64,000 bases of DNA from Gerris lacustris (taxonomy: Eukaryota; Arthropoda; Insecta; Hemiptera; Gerridae): assembly GCA_951217055.1 (NCBI GenBank), contig OX578276.1, positions 15,793,430 to 15,857,429 on the forward strand. The letters are read 5' to 3'. Made by a program: the position numbers and the translations under genes. The notes under the pieces are model-generated. The model ran no database searches. It worked only from the letters and a program-made list of their open reading frames with translations, and was not told the origin of the DNA. The number at the start of each line of letters is the position of its first letter. Positions within the stretch are counted from its first letter, which is position 1. Positions 21,131 to 32,275 of this stretch are shown here, piece by piece.

Positions 21131-23371
21131 CTGTAATCAAATAAAACAAAGTAAATAAAAACGTAAAGCTAGAACTTACAGATTCAAGAACCCAAAACTA
21201 GTTTGTGTCAGTAAGATGTGTTTATTACACATTTGAAACTGCCAACGTATCTTTTTTTTATGTATATAGGGTGTCTCTGAAGGAATTATTTAGTAATGTA
21301 AACAAATAAGGAAGTTTACATGCTTTCAATATTTAATTAAACGATAAAGTACCAGTAATCATGGGTCCACAAACGCTTCCTTAGCCAAAGCCAAACAAAA
21401 AAAAAAAAAAAAAAAAAAAAACATGCTTCCCAACCTTTTTTTAAATAAAATTATCAAAACCCTCTCACCCTTTTAAAAATAAAAAAAAGATAGCCCAATA
21501 GTGTTTACATCAAATAAAACCAAAAATAGCTCAATAGGAAGTTAACTCAATACAATGAATTCAGAAAGTTTTAAACTTTTATTCTTCAGGATATACAGTA
21601 TGTCCCCAGTTCAAGTTGCCTATAGGTGTAAATTACAAAAAAATTAATTTTTCGATAAAAAGTTACTCATTATAATAATTTTTGCTTGTTTTAAAATGAA
21701 GAATTATCATATTAAAAATGTCGTACTATGTAAACTGCATCCAAAAATTACAATTTTCAATAAAGTATCAGGAGTAAACGGGTTATTTTTGATTTTTTGA
21801 AAAAATGTTACTCTTTTTAAAATTGTTTTTTTAATTTTCGAAGGTAATTTATGTCATAATTTTTTTTTTTTTTATTTAAAGGAGTTCTTTATATAGAAGT
21901 TTTTATTAATTCAAAAGAAAAAGGTAAAAAACGTGTTTTTGTGGATTTTTTGCTGTAGCCTCAATAAGGAAAGATTTGCAATCATCCCCCCCCCCCCCAT
22001 ATCCTACTTAAAATGTCTACATGTTGGTCACTTAATTGTTTTTAGTTTGTTTTGTTATTCTATTTTCCTACAAACACTTTATTATAATGCAAGAAATTTG
22101 TTTTCATTTTCCCCAGTATTATGTTTAAACAAGTTTTCCTCAGTATCCTCACAGGATGCTGAAGAGCTGATTTACAGACGTTGACTTTTTCAGAATAAGT
22201 TATCATAATGATAACAATAGGTTCTTCATTACATAATAATTTAATGAAGTTATCATGTTAATTACATCAATCTAAAAGACAGACAATAGATAATATTTAA
22301 TAAAAAAATATTTAAATAAAAGATTATTTTTATTTCATTTCATGGTGAAATGAAAAAGACAACAAAAACAATTGTAGGGTTAAAAATTAATAATATAAAA
22401 AAATAGTGTAACTCTCGAGGTCATTTTAATTATTGCTTGTCTTGGGTCATTAAGGTTAAAGTCATTAAGATGTCCTAATTAAATAGAATGTTTAAACTAT
22501 TAATATCTTCTCATCCTGTCCTGCTTTGACAAGCTTGTGAAATTGTAATTAGTATAAATTTAATGAGCCTTCTCTTAATTTAAACAGAAGTATCAACAAG
22601 CAAATCAATTGTAAACAACAGTGAATTTACAGAGATCATTCGTCAAAAAGAATTTGTATCTAATTTGCAGTTATCAAAAAAGAATTTGTGTATAATTTGC
22701 AGCCTATGACAAAAATGTGTGTATAATTAGCAGTCTGTGGCAAGAATTTGTGGTTACAATCGTTTAGAAGTTGCTTACTTTTAACTATCTTTTAAGATAG
22801 TGATTGTAAGTGGTCCAAACCACCTACAATCACTTTGTACTGTACAGTAACGTGATCAAATTTATCTTGGTTTAGACTTTATCCGTTGTAATTTAAGTTT
22901 GTATGAACAGTTATACAACATATAGTATAAGAATTCCCGACCGTAAATGGTCAAACGATGTTATTTTGTACGTTTTAGTACACTTTTATTTCCCTGGAAA
23001 GCTTTTGTTTAATGCCGTATTGTATGTTGTACACTCTCTTTATCGATAAGAAGGTAAAAATAAAAAGAAAGTGGAAATATATAGTTAAAGGAAGGTGGAA
23101 ATATATCATTCATGACAGGAAGAGTAATCTTGCATTTCTGCGCTTAGCAATGTATGTCAGTCATATGTCCAGGAAAAATTCAAATTAAAAGAGGTTCTGC
23201 AGCCGGAGAGACTGTTGTAAATGTGACCACTACCTTATGGTTAAATCATGGAGCTTTACAAGCGAAGGGAGCTTTTTTATTCAAAACCGGGGGAACTTTA
23301 AATGCCAGAGATGGGTCCTTTGAGCAAACCCAGGTTGTAGAAGGTTTTCCCTCTATTAATCCATAGACCCT
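21131..23371. other. Intron 2 segment with homopolymers and a small hairpin
   Basis: AT-rich with A and C runs (about 21397-21421, 21987-21995). A hairpin at 22798-22834 (AGTGATTGTAAGTGG and complement) and short direct repeats at 22650-22760 are present. The plus-strand frame 23154-23366 lies just past a LINE remnant and is probably its 3' flank. Confidence 0.4.
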
Positions 23372-23990
23372 CTACTCCTTTAACATTCTGATGCCTCGGC
23401 AAAATGCTATCATCTTGTTGATGGTTATTTCTCTCAGCTCCCTGACCGGAACGGTTGCCCTACCGAAGATCAGCCGTCTATGATTTAGCAAGCAGGGGCA
23501 GCGGCTAATTAGATGTAAAGGAGTTTCTTCATCCTTCCTGCACAGCCTGCTGACTGGTTCGTTAGCCAATTCAAGTAAAGAAGGTAAAATTATCTTATCG
23601 GCAGTAATCTGTTAGAAACCCTGTCAATGATGGCAAGATTTCTTATTTAGACTCAATATGCTTTTAGCGAGTCTTGAAGAGGGTCCATTTATAAATCATT
23701 TGGATTATGTCATCCCAGGTTTTCTGAAATTCTCTGACCAAGGAGACTTTCAGTGCTGTCTTTATGTTGCACCAAGAGATGCCCACAATGGGTTCAGGTG
23801 TCAAGGGGGTTGAGCCGGAACCTTGTCTTGCTAGATGATCTGCCTTTTCATTTCCCTCGATTCCTTTGTGACCCGGATCCAAAAGCACTTGTACCTTTTT
23901 GTTACTAGAAATAGCCCAAGGGAGCAGTCCCCAAAGAGAATACCCGGCAGTCAGTGGTTCCAATATCTCAATGGTTTCTTAAGGGGATGG
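23372..23990 (-). pseudogene. LINE RNase H and zinc-finger remnant
   Basis: Two frames on the minus strand: PGHKGIEGNEKADHLARQG (RNase H catalytic His/Asp region) at 23963-23664, then EPVSRLCRKDEETPLHLISR and CPCLL (terminal Cys/His finger) at 23569-23372. A frameshift separates them. This is the C-terminal part of an I/R1-type LINE polyprotein, the same group as 52068-54461 and 50759-51166. It lies in CNK intron 2, in the same orientation as the gene. Confidence 0.8.
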
Positions 23991-24049
23991 GACAGACAAA
24001 GATAACCAACAGAGGTTTAGGAAGGCAAAGAGAGCGATTGCACAGCTCA

Positions 24050-26190
24050 GACCAGAGTGCAAGTCCCACCACCGGTTCAAGTATTATAATAAACCCACCC
24101 ACAAAAACAACAAAAAAATTTCCCTTCATCGACAAAATGTCAATATCAATATTTTAAAATGTTGGGTGGGTTTGACATAATACTATATACAAAGGCAAAA
24201 CGGTATGATATCAAACCTAGCCATGTATTATTTCCTACGCTCTTATTTCAGATTTTAGAAAGGCTTGGGGCTTTGAGTTGGGCATTAAAAGGGGGAAAAA
24301 TACAGGGTGGGTTTGATATAATAACATATACAATGGTGTAAGGGTATGATATTAAACCCAACTTAATATTTTACTAGTTATAATGAAAGGGTGGGCTTGA
24401 CATAGTACTATATACAATGTACTTTGCCCAACTCAAAGCCCCGAGCCTTTCTAAAATCCCAAATAAGAGCCTATAAAAATAAAATACCCATGTTTTATTT
24501 CCATATCATACTCTTATGTTATTGTATATAGTATTTTATCAGACCCACTTTTTACTCACTCCTACACATTTTTATATAGAGTGGTATCAATAGGGCACCC
24601 TTTTATTAAAAAATACTTAACATATTTAGATGGGCTCAATATGATACTCTTTTGCCATTGTATGTAACATTAGGTTTGTTCCAACCACTCTTCAAACTGG
24701 TTTGGAACTGTACGACGCATGCGCATTTGGAAAAAAGAGTTCCAACGAGCCCAAACTCAAACTCTGACTGACTCCGACTGTTAATCGGCTGTTCCAACCA
24801 CGCTCTAGTTTTGGAATTAGTTTGGAACCAGTCAGAGCAGTCAGCGATCGGCGGCAGGGACTAGTAGTTTGGGATCGATTTTGGGTAAACAGAAACGTAA
24901 CCTTCCGCTCCGCTTCATTGATTTTGTTTTGATTTCGCTCGCCTATTATAATTATTCTCCTTTCTTGCGAATCAACTGTTCTTTTTAAAATGTTTTTGTA
25001 AGAATGCGACGATGAATTTTTGTGCATATAATTGGCATTTTCTAGATATTTCTGAAAAAAATAAAAATTGGGCCTATTTTCCAAGATGGACTTTTGATAC
25101 TTATTCCATTTTCAAACAAATATCGAAAGAATCCGATTTATTTCCGCAATATTTCTTTCGTTAACTGGACTAAGATTAATATTTGTTTTTTTAAAACAAA
25201 AGAGCATTTAGGATTATATCAATAAAAATACGAATACGAGTGTGCCGTGAGTCTACTAAAACTGGCTCACCTCAGTAAGCCCGAAAATTGTGAATTGCGT
25301 AAATCGAAATGAAATGGTGAATTCATGTATTAAATAAACATTTCTAAAATGTGTGCATGTATTTTCGTCATATCCTCTATGAGTATGTTGGTTTTACTTC
25401 CAACTTTCGAGCTTAATTAGCATTAGAAAATGAAACTTTTGTGGTGTGGCGCCCCCTTGTTGTGCGAGCCCCTAGGAGGCCTAAATCAGGCCCTGATTTA
25501 AGCGACTGGCACTTATCTTCATCAACTATTGACTTATCCATCATCCATATCTTAAATATTAATAAGTTCAGGTATTTTCAATAGCACAGGAACGCAAAAT
25601 CACATAAACGATCAACTCAAAAAGTTGTTCTGATAACAGTGCTAAAACCTACCACGGCAAACAGTTTGGTTCAAGAAAGGAGCGTTCCAACAAAAACGAA
25701 ATCACAAATCAATTCCCAACGGTCAGTGATCGCGCATGCGCATTACGTCAATCACGGACTAATCCGAAACTGGTTCGGAACTGGTGGTTGGAACAAACCT
25801 ATTATATCAGACCCAACCTTAATTTCTCCCTTTATTTGGCCTACTCAAAGCACCATGCCTTTCTACAATCCCGAATAAGAGCGTATGAAATGACGCTAGG
25901 GTGGGGTCTATATCATACTGTTACGCAATTATATATAGTATTATATTAGAACCACCTATTTTTACACACTAATGTAGCTAAATTTTATCCTTTCATATTT
26001 ATATTTTTTTTTTTTTTTTTTTTTGGGAGGATTTAAAATCATACTTGTACCCCATTGTATAAAGTATGATATCAAACCCACCTTTTTATTTTTTATAATG
26101 ACAAAGATATTTCTTTATTTTGTAGGGAAATCTAATTATTTTTTTCCCGGGTGGGTTTGATATCATACTTCAACCCCACCACCTCAGACA
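24050..26190. repeat. Cluster of GGTGGGTTTGATATCATAC motifs
   Basis: At least nine copies of a motif near GGGTGGGTTTGATATCATAC, in both orientations, joined by CTATATACAATG-type spacers, for example at 24163, 24303, 24384, 24630 and 26150. Another lies at 38008. They look like ends of a MITE family piled on one another. A TIR element (24673-25799) has inserted into the cluster. Confidence 0.65.
24673..25799. mobile_element. Non-autonomous TIR element, GGTTTGTTCCAACCA ends
   Basis: Perfect 15 bp terminal repeats GGTTTGTTCCAACCA with imperfect extension (AACTGGTTTGGAACTG against CAGTTCCGAACCAGTTTCGG). TA flanks both ends. GCATGCGCAT is found near both ends (about 24717 and 25735). The 130-codon minus frame 24692-25084 covers the terminal repeat itself and has no known domain. 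Superfamily unclear. Confidence 0.72.
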
Positions 26191-26535
26191 AAGCACAAAG
26201 CTAAGAATATTTGAGAGCAATGTAAAATTGGAGTTGTTGTACTGTTGAACAACAACAACTCATGTTTGTCAAACAGTGCATTTATATCATAAAAAGGTTA
26301 CAAGTCTCCGTCAACAACTGTCTAAGTAGAATAATAAAAGTACACTGCCAAGAAAAAATAAGTAACTAAAAATAATAATCATCATCATTGTAAGTTGTTT
26401 GTAAGTCAGGTTGTGTACCAAATATTGGGGGATGATCTTTATACTATCACAGCTGAACTGAAGCAGATGATAGGATCGAGAATAACTTGGCACCACAAAT
26501 TGGCTTAATTTATACACTTGAGAGATTATATCCCT

Positions 26536-27320
26536 TTTTCAAACAGTGCATTTATATGATTTGTGCATTGGAGAATTGATATCCCTTTGTCAAACAGTGC
26601 ATTTTATATGATTTGTGCATTGGAGAATTGATATCCCTTTGTCAAACAGTGCATTTTATATGACTTGGGCATTGGAGAATTGATATCCCTTTGTCAAACA
26701 GTGCATTTATATGATTTGTGCATTGGAGAGTTGATATCCCTTTGTCAAACAGTGCATTTATATGATTTGTGCATTGGAGAGTTGATATCCCTTTGTCAAA
26801 CAGTGCATTTATATGATTTGTGAATTGGAGAGTTGATATCCCTTTGTCAAACAGTGCATTTATATGATTTGTACATTGGAGAGTTGATATCCCTTTGTCA
26901 AACAGTGCATTTATATGATTTGTACATTGGAGAGTTGATATCCCTTTGTCAAACAGTGCATTTATATGATTTGTGAATTGGAGAGTTGATATCCCTTTGT
27001 CAAACAGTGCATTTATATGATTTGTGCATTGGAGAGTTGATATCCCTTTGTCAAACAGTGCATTTATATGATTTGTACATTGGAGAATTGATATCCCTTT
27101 GTCAAACAGTGCATTTTATATGATTTGTGCATTGGAGAATTGATATCCCTTTGTCAAACAGTGCATTTTATATGACTTGTGCATTGGAGAATTGATATCC
27201 CTTTGTCAAACAGTGCATTTTATATGACTTGTGCATTGGAGAATTGATATCCCTTTGTCAAACAGTGCATTTATATGATTTGTGCATTGTAGAGTTGATA
27301 TCCCTTTGTCAAAAAATTCG
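26536..27320. repeat. 51 bp satellite array
   Basis: About 15 tandem copies of a 51 or 52 bp unit with key words TGATATCCCTTTGTCAAACA, GTGCATTTATATGATTTGTG and CATTGGAGAGT. The 52 bp form has one extra T. A lone half unit lies at 26263-26290, about 250 bp before. In CNK intron 2. Confidence 0.94.
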
Positions 27321-27669
27321 TTTGGAGTGAGGCCCTGCCATCTTTTCTATAAACCGCCTTACATTCTTCAGTTCTACCATTATCCCTATGGTCCTCATAT
27401 ATAAACAATTAAAACATTTTAGTCCTCCTATTGTTAGAGTAGTCAAACCTGTTTTTACTATAATGTTCACTTAGCTATGTATTGCTTGTCTCACAATTAG
27501 AGTTTACTGTGGCAGCTTAGATTGCAATTTGTCAATTAACTTATCATTACAAACTCATTTTGACTCATGTATAATTTAATAACACAAATAATGCCTCAAC
27601 AGAAACGATAGTATTCCTCTGAGGTTTACTGATAAAAAATAGATTATATGACGCTTGATAACAACTTAC

Positions 27670-27833
27670 AATGCTTCTTAGATGTTCCACACCTTCCAAT
27701 ATTATCTCCTGGAGGCCGATTTTAATAATTCCGAGATGTTCTAAGTCGTCAGGTCCCAAATTTAAGAGCTGTTGCCCCGTTACATGATTGTTAAGGAAAG
27801 ACTGGATGTAGGGCGATATAGCACTGTCAAGAC
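27670..27833 (-). CDS. cnk: CNK exon 2 (rest of SAM domain)
   Basis: Acceptor TTATATATTAG|GT, donor AGCATT|GTAAGT, phase 1 in and phase 0 out, 54 full codons. It encodes LDSAISPYIQSFLNNHVTGQ and then QLLNLGPDDLEHLGIIKIG, ending in the helix QEIILEGVEHLRSI. The string NLGPDDLEHLGI is the typical SAM helix 3 to 4 region, and HLRSI leads straight into the CRIC domain in exon 3. The 51 bp satellite starts about 350 bp downstream in the following intron. Confidence 0.92.
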
Positions 27834-27924
27834 CTAATATATAAAAACCAAATTGAACAATTCGCCTTATATAAAGTATATAATATAACTGTAAAAGTTT
27901 GTAAAAATGTTAAAGAATAAATAC

Positions 27925-27982
27925 CTTTTAACCAATCAGTCACTTGATCTGGTTTCCAATCGGCTACATTCACATAAGCCAT
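27925..27982 (-). CDS. cnk: CNK exon 1 (start of SAM domain)
   Basis: Encodes MAYVNVADWKPDQVTDWLK plus the first base of a Gly codon. The ATG at 27982-27980 is chosen because the protein starts directly with the conserved N-terminal helix of the CNK SAM domain (WKPDQVTDWLKG) and an upstream extension is not needed. The donor is AAAG|GTATTT, phase 1, and it joins exon 2 at GG|T LDS. The SAM domain is used in this family for protein-protein contacts in the Raf activation complex. Start context is CCTAATTATGG. No TATA box was evident upstream. Confidence 0.88.
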
Positions 27983-29221
27983 AATTAGGCCAGCGATTTA
28001 CCATTTATTATTAAAATCAAAACATCACGAAAACTTAGCTTCTATCAGAAAAACAGACGAATAAGAACGACATGATGACACAGTTAACAAAGAACAAACC
28101 GTCTATCACTTTAACAGACTGCAAACAAATCGGATTAAATAGGAAAAAACGGAATAACAGTGCGTAAAACAAATGAATGAACTGTAAACATGAATGAAAT
28201 TTCAATCTTCCCCCAATCCCCCGACCTTAAAAAATAAAAATAATTAGAAATCTCGAATTAAAACCAAGGTCGATAGAATGAAAGGAATCGATTCATAAGA
28301 ACAAAAAAAACACGGAAGTCTTCAAACTTCCTTAATTCCCACGAAAACAAACTAAGAATTTCATATATATATACCAACAAAGAAAAGGAGAAATTAGTAA
28401 AAAAATAATAATAATATAATCAACTATTTATAGTTTTATATATATATTTTTTATTGATTATACTTTTTTCTTTAGATATCTTACATTGACGATTTGTTAT
28501 GTCGATAGATTGGATTAAGAAAAAAAGAATCGATCTACGAGAAAAAGTCGTGATCGTGGACAAGGTCGCAAAAATATGTGATAAAAGAAGAAAAATGGAG
28601 GTATGTGATAAGGTGAAATCACTGGTTTCAAGAAATACTTGTAACGGGATAGAGGATCTCGTTCCCACGCCTGGAATCCAGTCCCTCGTCTACTGAAATA
28701 ACACTTTGATGTTTTATGTACCTTCTTTGTTCTTCAGTTCTTAATTACATAAATAGGCATATCAACAAAATAACAAAAAATGCCAATCAGCTGTTTTATA
28801 AATTCATTCAGATGACTTTATTCGAATAAAACACAATTAATTAGGTTTCAATTTAACAATATTATAAGATATAAGATGACATTTCCCCTTCGACAATTAT
28901 TTTAATCTTTACATGGATTACCATTATTATTTCAACTTTGATAGTTTAAAGATTAAAATAAATTCGCTAAGATTAAATATATAATAATATTTATGGACAA
29001 GTACTTATATCAAAAATATCATTGCACCGTTGTATCACAGTGCAGCGTTAAATTGCAGGAAATCTAAGTTCAATTTCTGAAGAAACTAAGAAGACAGTCC
29101 TTAGATTTTAGATTCTGACGTAACTTGTTGTATTATCTTTCTTTTGGGGTGTAAATCGATGTCCATTCTTTTTTTTCGGGACTTTTTAATTCACCAATTT
29201 TTATTTGCAGATATATACATA
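27983..29221. other. CNK 5' flank and intergenic DNA
   Basis: Should contain the CNK 5' UTR and promoter; I see no TATA box or CpG-rich island. The 65-codon plus-strand frame at 28499-28696 is basic and unlike any family I know. No other feature was found. Confidence 0.4.
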
Positions 29222-29399
29222 CACAGGAGCAGTAGCGTACACAGAAATTTTTTTCGGGGGGGGCCCAACCTAATTTAACTTATATGCGGGTTTAGCATAC
29301 CCCAGAACTTATTATAATTGTAATTTCTCCCCCTTTTCAACACTCTAATTTCAATTTCTAACCTCATATTTAATTAAATTAAAATCCTATGGGGTTACA

Positions 29400-30345
29400 C
29401 CTCACTATGTGATGTAATCGTTCTAAAGAACGATTATTGTCTCCGATTCCAATAATTCCAAGACAGAAATCTGTTCCAGTTATCAGACATTTTTGATCCC
29501 GTTTCTGGCTGTTAGTCTGTCTCTCGCTCAATCATTGCGAACAATTCTTAAATACTACTCTTTCGATTTTAATGAAATTCGAATGGCAGTTAATTAGCAT
29601 ATAAAAAGTCCATTGTTGGTCCTATATAAGGTCCAATCTTCTGGTCCCATTTCCCTCCACCACATTTCTCCACCTGCCACCATTTCTCTTCCACATGTGC
29701 ACACACATACATTTATTTACACCTTATCTTCAAAAATATTCATCTGATTTTATAAAACGTATCTGATAGAAGCTCACAAATTAATTTTAACTGTCTGCGC
29801 TGTTTAAATTTTGGTAAATTGATACTTTAAATCATGTAAAAATCAAACCAATTTTGACTAATTTAAAAAAGGAGGGAAAATTGAGTAAATTTAACATGAA
29901 TAAAGTATCAATATAGCAATATTTTAAGAGCACAGACAGTTGAAATTATTCTTGGGTTATCTGCGGGCTACTTTAAACAAACCATTAAAATTTCATAAAA
30001 ATCAGATGAATACTTTAGAAGATATAGGTGTAAATAAATGTATGTCTGTTCAATGTGGAAGAGAAATAAATAGGTACAGAAGATTGAAACTTATACGGGA
30101 CCAGCAATGTTATAACCTGGCTAATTATGACCTACCATCAAAATTTCAATAAAATTGGACGAACAGCTTTTAAGATATATTGGTTCGCAAAAATTGAAGG
30201 ACAGGCGGACACGGGACCCAAACTGTACCCTGATGTTGAACAGATTTCTGTCTTGGAATTTTTGAAATCGGAGACATAAAAATTGTTCGTTCTTCAGAAC
30301 TGTCACATATCTTCCGTTTCCTTTAGTAAGCTCGGAAGCAAAACG
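29400..30345. repeat. Dispersed foldback family F, copy 2
   Basis: The left part has TCTCCGATTCCAATAATTCC and AAGACAGAAATCTGTTCC; the right part has the complement GATTTCTGTCTTGGAATTTT at about 30243. The middle contains TTGATACTTTAAATCATG and its complement. So the copy is a long imperfect inverted repeat of about 0.9 kb. Nested in the hAT-type element. Confidence 0.7.
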
Positions 30346-30779
30346 TAATCCATACTGCAAAAGCAAACGTGGATTTGGAGCATATACGAATTTCCAATTT
30401 TTATCTAGAAGAGAATTCTTCTGTAAGAAAATTAAATACCTACTGCAAAACAAAAGAATCATTCGCTCATTCGCTGGGAAATTACATGGGACATTTAACA
30501 TCAAATGTTTTCTGAACGCTTTTTGAGTTTTTAGATTTAAATTTACTATTACTGTGTAATATGAATCAGTTTTTTCACAAAATGATAAACCGATTTATTT
30601 ATATTGCCTCTGTTTTCCCACTACATGTCGATGAACACTAGTCCGACCTAGCAAAAGGGGAATGCCGTATAGACAAGAGGACCCACGTAGCGTTCTACAC
30701 ACAATCCTGGTTCAAAACAAAAATTTGCTACTGAAATCCACAACCATCATTTTCCCGTTTAAGCCAGTCTAGTGTGCAT

Positions 30780-31880
30780 ATTTTAATTCAATTAATTTAA
30801 TTCCATCGGCAAAAGTTCGAGTTGACTCGGGCCTCATTTAATTTAATGTGCTTAACACCTAGGCCGAGCCGGCAATCGGGTCTATTATTGAACGCATCCC
30901 AATTTATTTTAATGCATCATTTCTATCTACAAAATCGGGCCTCCTAGCAAAAAGGCCGATTCATTGTACTCATCATAATCAATTCAATGCACGTAATTCT
31001 ATAGCAAAAAATCCGGGCCTAGCTGTCAATCGGAGCAGTCTATAACGAATCCAAATTCAATTCATTGCATTAGGATTCGTAATGAATTGAAGCTGTCCTA
31101 TAATGCAACCTATGCTATTGAACTGGACTAAAACCACAAAATAATAATTGAATTCAATTGGCAAAAAATCAGGCCCAGCCGAAATCGGGTCGATCAAGTT
31201 TAATGATTTTAGTTCCACTGGCAAAAATCAAGGCCAAGTCGGCAAATGAGCCGATTTATTTCATGCATCCTAATTTAATTCAATGAATCTAATTCCATCA
31301 GTAAAAATCTCGGTCCAGCCAAAATCGGGCCGCTATAGTGTTTAATAGTTTTAGTTTCATCGACAAAAATCCGGGCCCAGACGACAGTCGGGCCGTTATA
31401 ATGTTTAATAAATTTAATTCCATCGGCCAAAATCCGGGCCCACCGACAGTCGGGCCGGTATAATGTTTAATAAATTCAATTCCATCGGCAAAATCCGGGC
31501 CCAGCCGACAATCGGGCCGGTATAGTGTTTAATAAATTCAATTCCATCGGCAAAATCCGGGCCCAGCCGACATTCGGGCCGGTATAGTGTTTAATAAATT
31601 TAATTCTATCGGCAAAATCCGGGCCCAGCCGACAGTCGGGCCGGTATAGTGTTTAATAAATTTAATTCCATCGGCAAATCCGGGCCCAGCCGACAGTCGA
31701 GCCGGTATAGTGTTTAATAAATTTAATTCCATCGGCAAAATCTGGGCCCAGCCGACAGTCGGCCCGACTACCGGCCCGGTATAGTGTATAATAGATTCAA
31801 TTCCATCGGCAAAATCCGGGCCCAACCGACAATCGGGCCGGTATAGTGTTGAATGAATTTAATTCTATCGGCAAATCCGG
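30780..31880. repeat. 62 bp GC-rich satellite inside the hAT-type element
   Basis: About eight regular copies from 31380 to 31870 with a 62 bp period (TCCATCGGCA at 31481 and TCCATCGG at 31543). The unit has CGGCAAAATCCGGGCCCAGC, CGACAGTCGGGCCGGTATAG and TGTTTAATAAATT. From 30780 to 31380 older, diverged copies are seen. The minus-strand frame across it (31538-31825) is a repeat artefact. Confidence 0.92.
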
Positions 31881-32090
31881 GTCGAGCTTATTTGGGGTGA
31901 TTAAGTGTATACACACCATAAGATAATACTTAATTAATTCCTTTTATTGGAAAATATTTACAGCCAATTCGAATGCATCTGTCATTACTGTGTTTTTTTG
32001 GTTTTAAGTGTATGGCGGGTCTTAGGTATGTAATCATTTCGGGGGGGGCCAGGGCCCCTTGGGCCCCCCCCTGTGTACGCCACTGCACAG

Positions 32091-32275
32091 GAGTGCCCAT
32101 ATGCATTTTTCCAGGGGGGGGGGGCACCGACAGCGGGGAGGGGGTGGGGGTAGGTTTCTTGAAAGCAAAACACCTGACTTGTCTACGGATATATATTTTA
32201 TATTTCCTCTTTTCCTGAGAGCTAGGGGGGGCCACGGCCCCCCGCCTGCCCATAGGTATGGGCGCCCTTGTACAT
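32091..32275. mobile_element. Possible G-rich MITE next to hAT end
   Basis: Begins AGTGCCCATATGC... with an 11-base G run and ends ...CCCATAGGTATGGGCGCCC, so GCCCATA-like ends are inverted. About 185 bp. The evidence is thin since both ends are low complexity. Confidence 0.35.

Larger units (their letters stand above)
1..27982 (-). other. cnk: CNK gene span, 5' eight coding exons
   Basis: Gene-level entry. Eight exons on the minus strand join without a phase error into one 624-residue open frame, MAYVNVADWK at the start and open at the left window edge. The domain order SAM, CRIC, PDZ is that of connector enhancer of KSR, which bridges Ras, Raf and KSR at the membrane in the MAPK pathway. 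Family members continue to a PH domain; it is not in the window, so the gene is cut at its 3' end. Introns are long (up to 6.5 kb) and full of satellites and foldback repeats. Identification rests on recognised domain sequence such as INYQTVVGWE and VYGQIYVKPYRLPSKKR. 5' UTR and promoter were not resolved. Confidence 0.9.
29230..32085. mobile_element. hAT-type element with 8 bp target duplication
   Basis: Ends are CAGTAGCGTACACAG at 29230 and CTGTGTACGCCACTG ending at 32085, complements with one mismatch. The 8 bp CACAGGAG is present immediately outside at 29222-29229 and 32086-32093. CAG ends plus 8 bp duplication fit hAT. Both ends continue into G or C runs. No transposase; the 2.86 kb interior holds a foldback repeat (29400-30345) and a 62 bp satellite (about 31380-31870). 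Confidence 0.85.

Noticed and set aside
23154..23366. Plus-strand 70-codon frame as a novel gene
   Set aside because: It adjoins a LINE remnant on the other strand and is most likely its 3' flank; no splice or start support.
26536..27320. CRISPR-like array
   Set aside because: Units are contiguous with no unique spacers, in an animal intron. It is a plain satellite.
31538..31825. Minus-strand 95-codon frame rich in GPGFADGI repeats
   Set aside because: It is the 62 bp satellite read in one frame; the repeats explain it fully.
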